DNA of 64,000 nucleotides from Apoderus coryli (lineage: Eukaryota > Arthropoda > Insecta > Coleoptera > Attelabidae). The translations under genes were made by a program, and so were the position numbers. The stretch lies in assembly GCA_911728435.2 (NCBI GenBank), contig OU452199.1:39753253-39817252 (forward strand), given 5' to 3'. Under the pieces are notes generated by a model. It worked only from the letters and a program-made list of their open reading frames with translations, was not told the DNA's origin and did not search any database. Positions 59,070 to 64,000 of this stretch are shown one piece after another; position 1 is the stretch's first letter; every line of letters starts with the position of its first letter.

Positions 59070-59291
59070 GTTGACCTGGAACATCAAAGAGTGGTATGGC
59101 AAGAAGAGGCGCAACAATTAGCTAGAAATTTAAAAATTCCATACATAGAATGCAGTGCGAAAATGCGTATGAACGTTGATAACGCATTTTATGAATTAGT
59201 ACGTGTGGTAAGAAAATTCCAACTTTCAGAGCGACCACCATTGAAACCCGGTTATATGAAGAGAAATAAGAAAAAGTGCTGTATTCTTTAA
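59070..59291 (+). CDS. Ras64B: Ras64B-like GTPase, exon 4 and stop
   Basis: Last coding exon, 73 codons plus TAA. Acceptor CATTTCGCATAG. It encodes [40 protein letters not shown] and the tail [17 protein letters not shown] is the last guanine-binding motif. The end is a polybasic stretch followed by the CAAX box CCIL; a terminal Leu usually directs geranylgeranylation. A candidate polyadenylation signal AATAAA lies near 59389. Confidence 0.96.
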   Translation, partial: VDLEHQRVVWQEEAQQLARNLKIPYIECSAKMRMNVDNAFYELVRVVRKFQLSERPPLKPGYMKRNKKKCCIL

Positions 59292-60513
59292 TTATCATTT
59301 CATGTTTACTAATTAAATATTTCTCTTGTGTTCAAATATTCATTTTACTCTTACTACTATGATTACTTGGACTTGTTTTAGATAGACTAATAAAAATATA
59401 TATTAAGAATGTCTCACACATCACAGCGCAGCAAGCAAATTACGATAAGTATATTTTGTCATATTTTTATATGTTTAATTAAAGTGCGAACGCACAATAT
59501 GCAATGGTACAACATTTTTTGTTAAAAATACAAGAACGAGCATTGTTAAGACCGTGGTATCTCAAAGCTCTCTCACAAAACAATGCATCGTTCCTTTTAT
59601 TCAGCAACTTTAAGTGAGTCTAACTTAACGATGTGGTAAAAGGAAAACATCCATTATAAATATTTACCAGCTAATCTCTGATATTAGATTGGCGAGTTTT
59701 AGAAAGAAATGTTTTACTAGCAGATTATTTCTATACTATACATAGATGAACAGTGGCGGTTGGTCCATAAGGGCACGTGGGTACGTGCCCTACCCAAAAA
59801 ATGAAGTAGAAAAAATAATTTTAGATTTTATACTTCGAACCAGACCAGTGTAATTTCGTTAGAATTCCCTATAAAATTTGGCATTTGAATCGAAGACGGC
59901 CCTGTCTATGCTATAATCATTCTTGCAGCGCGTATATTCACGGTAATGAAACAGAACGTAGGTATTTGTACATATTACGATGCTCTTGGGCACAACATTT
60001 TTGTGCCTCTATTGTTTTCTTTGCTATCGCGTGCGAAAAACAGAGACAGCAATGCATCGCCACGCTATACGCTAGTAACAGTAGATATTAAACGCATTTG
60101 TACCGTCATATATGGGGTGCCGCCCTACCCTATCAGTCTATACGAATAAAATTTGTGCGTGTGCGTGTGGTGTTGTTTTTATTTTCGCGATCGCGCTTTT
60201 TGAGTATTATAAAGTGAATGTTTTGATTTTGAACAATTACAATAGTAAAGATGAATTCAGTGCAATAGATGAATGTAAATAATGTTAAATTAATATTTGT
60301 AGATCGAATTACTATAAAAAAAGTTTTGATGGACACCTAACTGTCTTTCCAAATGAAGATAATAGTGGCGCTCCCCAAGGTAGTAACCAATGATCAGTTT
60401 GCACCGAAAATAAATCACGACACAAAAGCTCAAATCGTTTATTTAAAAAATTTATAAAATACAATAAAAAAAAAAACAAATAAGTAAAGCTCACAAATTA
60501 AAATAACTGAACT
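59292..60513. other. Space between convergent Ras and NuSAP-like genes
   Basis: Holds the Ras 3' untranslated region and, on the minus strand, the 3' end of the next gene. CAGTGGCGGTTGGTCCATAA at about 59753 looks like a DNA-transposon end, but no matching inverted end was found. No gene seen in the remainder. Confidence 0.4.
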
Positions 60514-61247
60514 TTAATTTCCTCCTCCTTGCCTCATTTTCATCAGCAACTCAAATCTCTTGTTCATCCTAACACCTTTCAAATCCTTCTGAAGTTGTTC
60601 TCTTAAGTTTTTCTCTACCTTAGACTTATTTCCAATAGCCTTTTTTTGCTCCTCTTTAGTTACATTAGGAGCTGTGCCTAGTTTAAATCCAAATTTGGAA
60701 TAGCCCGGTTTTGTAACCGGGTTAGCTTTAATGACCGGGTTAGCTTTAATAACCGGGTTAACTTTAATAACGGGTTTATTATTTACCATGGGCTTAACCG
60801 GTCTATTTGTTCCAACTTGTTTTGGAGATAATGCCTTTCTTATTCCTGCTGGGGAGAACTTTCTAATCGCTTTGGGAACAACAAGTTTTGAAACGTACTG
60901 AAGTTGTTTCCTCACATTTTTAGCCTTATTAACTTCTGAAACAAATTGAGGTTTATTGCCGGACAATAAGAATTCAGCGCGCGCAGCCTTTCGTTTCGTC
61001 ATTTGGCTGATATCTTCCATTTTATCAAGGTTTTTCTGGTGGATTTTTGCGAAATTCGGTAATTTCGTTCGAGCAATTTTTTTCTCCACAACTAGGTGCT
61101 TTGGCGTGGCTGTTAACGGAGCGGTAGAAATATTTTTCTTGGGGTGCGGTGTACCACGGAATGACTTGACGCTTTTAGATAATGAATGGTTGGTTTTTAC
61201 TGGCGTTCCTACTACTGTGGAACTAAATAGTGGAGCGACCTTAGAAT
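60514..61247 (-). CDS. NuSAP-like basic protein, last exon
   Basis: Last coding exon, 244 codons including TAA. The acceptor is TTTTTTTTTTCAG at 61248-61250. It starts DSKVAPLFSSTVVGTPVKTN, then has KLPNFAKIHQKNLDKMEDIS and QMTKRKAARAEFLL, which resembles the conserved PNF..H...F..ME.I..Y..RK block of nucleolar and spindle-associated proteins (NuSAP). Such proteins bind microtubules and chromatin in mitosis (family knowledge). A run of four or five imperfect NPVIKA units follows, then a basic C-terminus with TKEEQKKA. The protein is strongly basic. NuSAP homology rests on one motif and could be wrong; another spindle or nuclear protein is possible. Confidence 0.65.
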
Positions 61248-61465
61248 CTGAAAAAAAAAATGATGATTAGGTCATAGGAATCAGGCCTCAATTAAATTGA
61301 GGGTCTGTTAATTTATACTAAATTACTGTAAATGTAAATCCAGTAATTTAATTTGGAATGGCAACACTTAAATCCTGCTATCCCAGTTTATAGGAACCAA
61401 CTTGTGTTTTGGTGGTAGAATAAACAATATTTCTGAAAATCGAAAACTTATTTTTTAATATTTAC

Positions 61466-61954
61466 CTAAAAAGTGTACAGACTTCATCATCCTAGTATCT
61501 GCCTCCTCCCATAATCCCGAATTGCTGCGTTTCACAACGAATGACGATGATCTACGCAACGATTTGTCACCAGTGTTACCACTTGCTACCGAGTTTGACT
61601 CAAATATATTTCCAACTTGCGACACATCATTACTAGAGAATGACCGACGCAATATTGAACTATCTTTAGTGAATGTAGACGATCGATTTAAAGACTTTTC
61701 CGGCGACTCTGATCCAATGAAAATCACATCGGAATCGGAAGAAAAATTGTTGGTATTTTTCTCTTCACTATCAGATGTTGTGTTAGATGACGTACTTGTG
61801 TTTAGAGTTTCGTCAATTACAATAACATCACACTCGCGATGGATGTTTTGCGTTAGTTGTTTAGCAAAGTTTACTGTACGCTTTTGTTTTTTACTTGTGT
61901 CTAAGTTTTTAGCTGGCGTTAACCATTGCCTCAGCTCTGATCTTCTTGATGCCT
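61466..61954 (-). CDS. NuSAP-like basic protein, upstream exon (edge at LINE)
   Basis: Exon ending at donor GTAAATATT; the join G/AT to the last exon is in frame (MMKSVHFL-D-SKVAP). It encodes ASRRSELRQWLTPAKNLDTS, KKQKRTVNFAKQL, then a long serine/aspartate-rich stretch (SDSEEKN, SSDSDVIFIGSESPEKSL) and SGLWEEADTRMMKSVHFL. The upstream limit is uncertain. An AGCAG acceptor-like sequence lies at about 61954, immediately beside the truncated 5' end of a plus-strand LINE. Either that is the true acceptor or the exon has been cut by the LINE. Upstream exons are not visible in the rest of the window. Confidence 0.6.
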
Positions 61955-61957
61955 GCT

Positions 61958-62885
61958 CCAAGGGACAATTACTTGGAGCCCCCTTGTTATTTGCAATATT
62001 CGTTAATGACATAGGAACGCACCTTTCTAGCAATTATTTACTTTTCGCAGATGATCTTAAACTATTCAGAGCTGTTCACTCCGAAGATGACTGTGATGTA
62101 CTACAGAGAGATGTGAATATGCTTGAGGATTGGTGTACTGTGAATAAGCTTTATTTAAACGTCGATAAATGCAAATATATAACATACACAAGAAGACGCC
62201 GCACTGTTTCTTACAATTACAGACTCTCTGGCGCGCTGCTCTTGATAAATGCACTGTTATTAAAGATCTTGGTGTGTTCGTTGATAGCAATTAACTTATC
62301 ATGTTTCCGAAACAAAGAAAAGGGCGCTCAAATGTCTGGGATTCATTTTTAGAACCACGAACTCATTTAACAATACTGTTTGTCTTATAGTGTTGTACAA
62401 CGCAATGGTAAGATCAAGGCTTGAATATGCTGCCATTGCTTGGTCTCCAATATATGGAGTTTATGTTAACTCTCTCGAAAATGTTCAATGAAAATTCCTC
62501 AAACGACTAGCCTTCAAGATTGATGGTCGGTTTCCTGCCCGGGGATACGACCATCGTTTGCTATTGGAGAGATTTGATTTTCAATCGCTGGAGATGCGTA
62601 GGCATTTTTCCTCTCAGTGTTTTATATTTGGTCTGATTAATGGTCCCAACAGATTTAAGCGTGATTTGAGGAATGTTCTGGGGGAAATGATTCAATAGAT
62701 TCCATGTACCGGCTCAGTGAAATATATCCATACGATCTTATATGTTTGTATTGTATTTTTACTACTGTCACCTTCAGTTTATTACTTTTGTAAATTTATT
62801 ATTATTATTTGTATTTACTATATAATGTTATATTCATAGCAGTTGTCTTGTCCTGTTAGACAATAAAGAGTTATTATTATTATTA
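61958..62885 (+). mobile_element. LINE family B copy beside the NuSAP-like exon
   Basis: 5'-truncated within the reverse transcriptase. It starts near PLLFAIFVNDI and continues FADDLKLFRAVHSEDDC, CTVNKLYLNVDKCKYI, then shifted frames with RSRLEYAAIAWSPIYGV, FLKRLAFKIDGRFPARGYD and RRHFSSQCFIFGLINGPNR. The end is CCTGTTAGACAATAAAGAGT plus (TTA)n at 62885. It is related to the long LINE at 11480-13945 by sequence and by the 3' end. The expected target duplication was not found. Confidence 0.8.
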
Positions 62886-62965
62886 AAACTGTGTGTAACT
62901 TATTTCCTAACGTAAATTACTTAAAATTAAAAAATGAACTCTCGATAATATATGCACGGGACGAT

Positions 62966-64000
62966 TTTTTTTTTTTTTTTTTTTTCATTACATGTTATTA
63001 CCAAAAAAGGTTTACACAAGTCATATTAAATTATTACATAACACAACATAAAAACATAGAAATGTATATAACTAAATCAAAACAGAAAGTCAGTGCTGAG
63101 GAATTCATCAATGGAGTAAAAAGCCTGGTCAATTAAGTAGTTTTTCAATCTATTTTTGAATACTGCAAGGCTCAGTGTTTTCAAACTATCTGGAAAATGA
63201 TTATAGCATGTGGGACCATAATAATTCACAGAATTTCTGCTTCTACCCAACCTCATATATTCAGGAAGAATGTCATTTTTGTTTCTGGTATTGTGGTTGT
63301 GAACTTCATCATGCCTTATGTACAGATTGTAATTATTTTTCACATACATAATTGAATTGTAGATATAGAGACACGGGAGTGTAATTATTTTACATTCTTT
63401 AAATTTAGGTCTGACATCCTCTCTAAACTTTAAATCTGTCATTATTCGCACCACTCGTCTTTGGATTGCGAATACCCGACTAGCATGACAAGAGTGTCCC
63501 CAAATTGACAAAGCATATGAAGCCACACTGTGAAAAAGGCCATAATATGCTGATTTCAAAACATTAAAAGAGACTTCACCCTTCAAGCTTCGCAACATGA
63601 ACACAACCTTAGACAACTTGGCAATGGTAACCTCGACATGACCCGCCCAGGTTAGCTTTTGGTCCAAAGTGACACCCAAAAACTTTACCAGACCATCAGA
63701 AACAGCAACATCCGTCTCACGTAATGTAAATATTTTAGTAGCTGTTTTATTGGCATTCATACAGAGTTTGTTAGCTGCAAACCAGTCCGCAGCCCTCGAC
63801 TGTGAATTAATCATACTTGAGGCCAGAACATCACTCGACAGTTCAACATCGACAATAGTTGAATCGTCTGCAAACAATGTCAGGTCAGAGCATGGCAGAT
63901 GTAGCGGTAAATCATTAATGAAAATCAAAAACAATAGAGGTCCGAGCACCGAGCCCTGTGGGACTCCACAAGAGCTCAACAAGGGCTGAGAAGACTTTGA
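62966..64000 (-). mobile_element. LINE, runs off the right edge
   Basis: The poly-A tail is the T run at 62966-62985. The minus-strand frame from 63982 to 63077 (301 codons, open, continuing past the window edge) reads SCGVPQGSVLGPLLFLIFIN, LFADDSTIVDVELSSD, VKFLGVTLDQKLTWAGHV and FAIQRRVVRIMTDLKFR, then NTRNKNDILPEYMRLGR and FKNRLKNYLIDQAFYSIDEF. The C-terminal part is that of a common insect Jockey/CR1-like LINE and is a different family from A and B. Confidence 0.85.

Noticed and set aside
59753..60135. Complete hAT-like element starting CAGTGGCGGTTGG
   Set aside because: No inverted right end or 8-bp duplication; the similar sequence near 60120 is in direct, not inverted, orientation.
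61522..62352. 276-codon plus-strand ORF as a gene
   Set aside because: Its first half is antisense to the NuSAP-like exon and its second half is LINE reverse transcriptase; the fusion is accidental.

Overview
This window looks like a piece of an insect nuclear genome, probably a beetle. That is inferred from the style of the protein sequences and the transposon mix; no taxon is proven. It is AT-rich, has spliced host genes with GT/AG introns, and is packed with transposable elements (TEs), most of them broken. Three host genes can be read. (1) A three-repeat Myb transcription factor (B-Myb/Drosophila Myb type) lies on the minus strand from about 24453 down to 257. Nine well-supported exons and one possible first exon are visible, and its last exon(s) fall off the left edge. 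(2) A complete four-exon Ras-like GTPase of the Ras64B/R-Ras2 type lies on the plus strand, 55403-59291, 200 codons ending in a CCIL prenylation box. (3) The 3' part of a NuSAP-like basic protein gene lies on the minus strand, 60514 to about 61954. It converges on the Ras gene, and a LINE replaces or adjoins its upstream end. A degenerate THAP-domain gene sits at 36421-37072.

Layout. 1-4245: Myb exons 4 to 10, with one intron (1283-3539) holding an RTE-type LINE split by an RNase H-bearing LINE piece (13-bp target duplication) and a mariner fossil. 4246-10107: a Myb intron with an array of about 133-bp subunits (5625-7285), a MITE-like repeat and a LINE whose 3' tail runs into the splice donor of the Myb R1 exon. 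10258-17573: a Myb intron with two inverted tRNA-derived SINEs around a long LINE, then a 2.1-kb fold-back element around a transposase fragment. 17704-24424: a Myb intron with a Crypton-like tyrosine recombinase element and a pogo fossil. 24454-55402: a long TE-rich interval with a palindromic MITE interrupted by a LINE, a second Crypton-like copy in opposite orientation, more LINEs, a hAT-type element with a clean 8-bp target duplication, a 260-bp palindrome and two more copies of the subunit array. 55403-62000: Ras and NuSAP-like genes, each with a LINE in or beside it. 62966-64000: another LINE, running off the right edge.

The least expected signals are three. First, a short hammerhead-ribozyme-like motif recurs about twelve times in otherwise unrelated repeats, with different but self-complementary stems. 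Second, the Crypton-like elements end in a long imperfect palindrome that could be the recombinase site. Third, LINE insertions sit exactly at host splice junctions.
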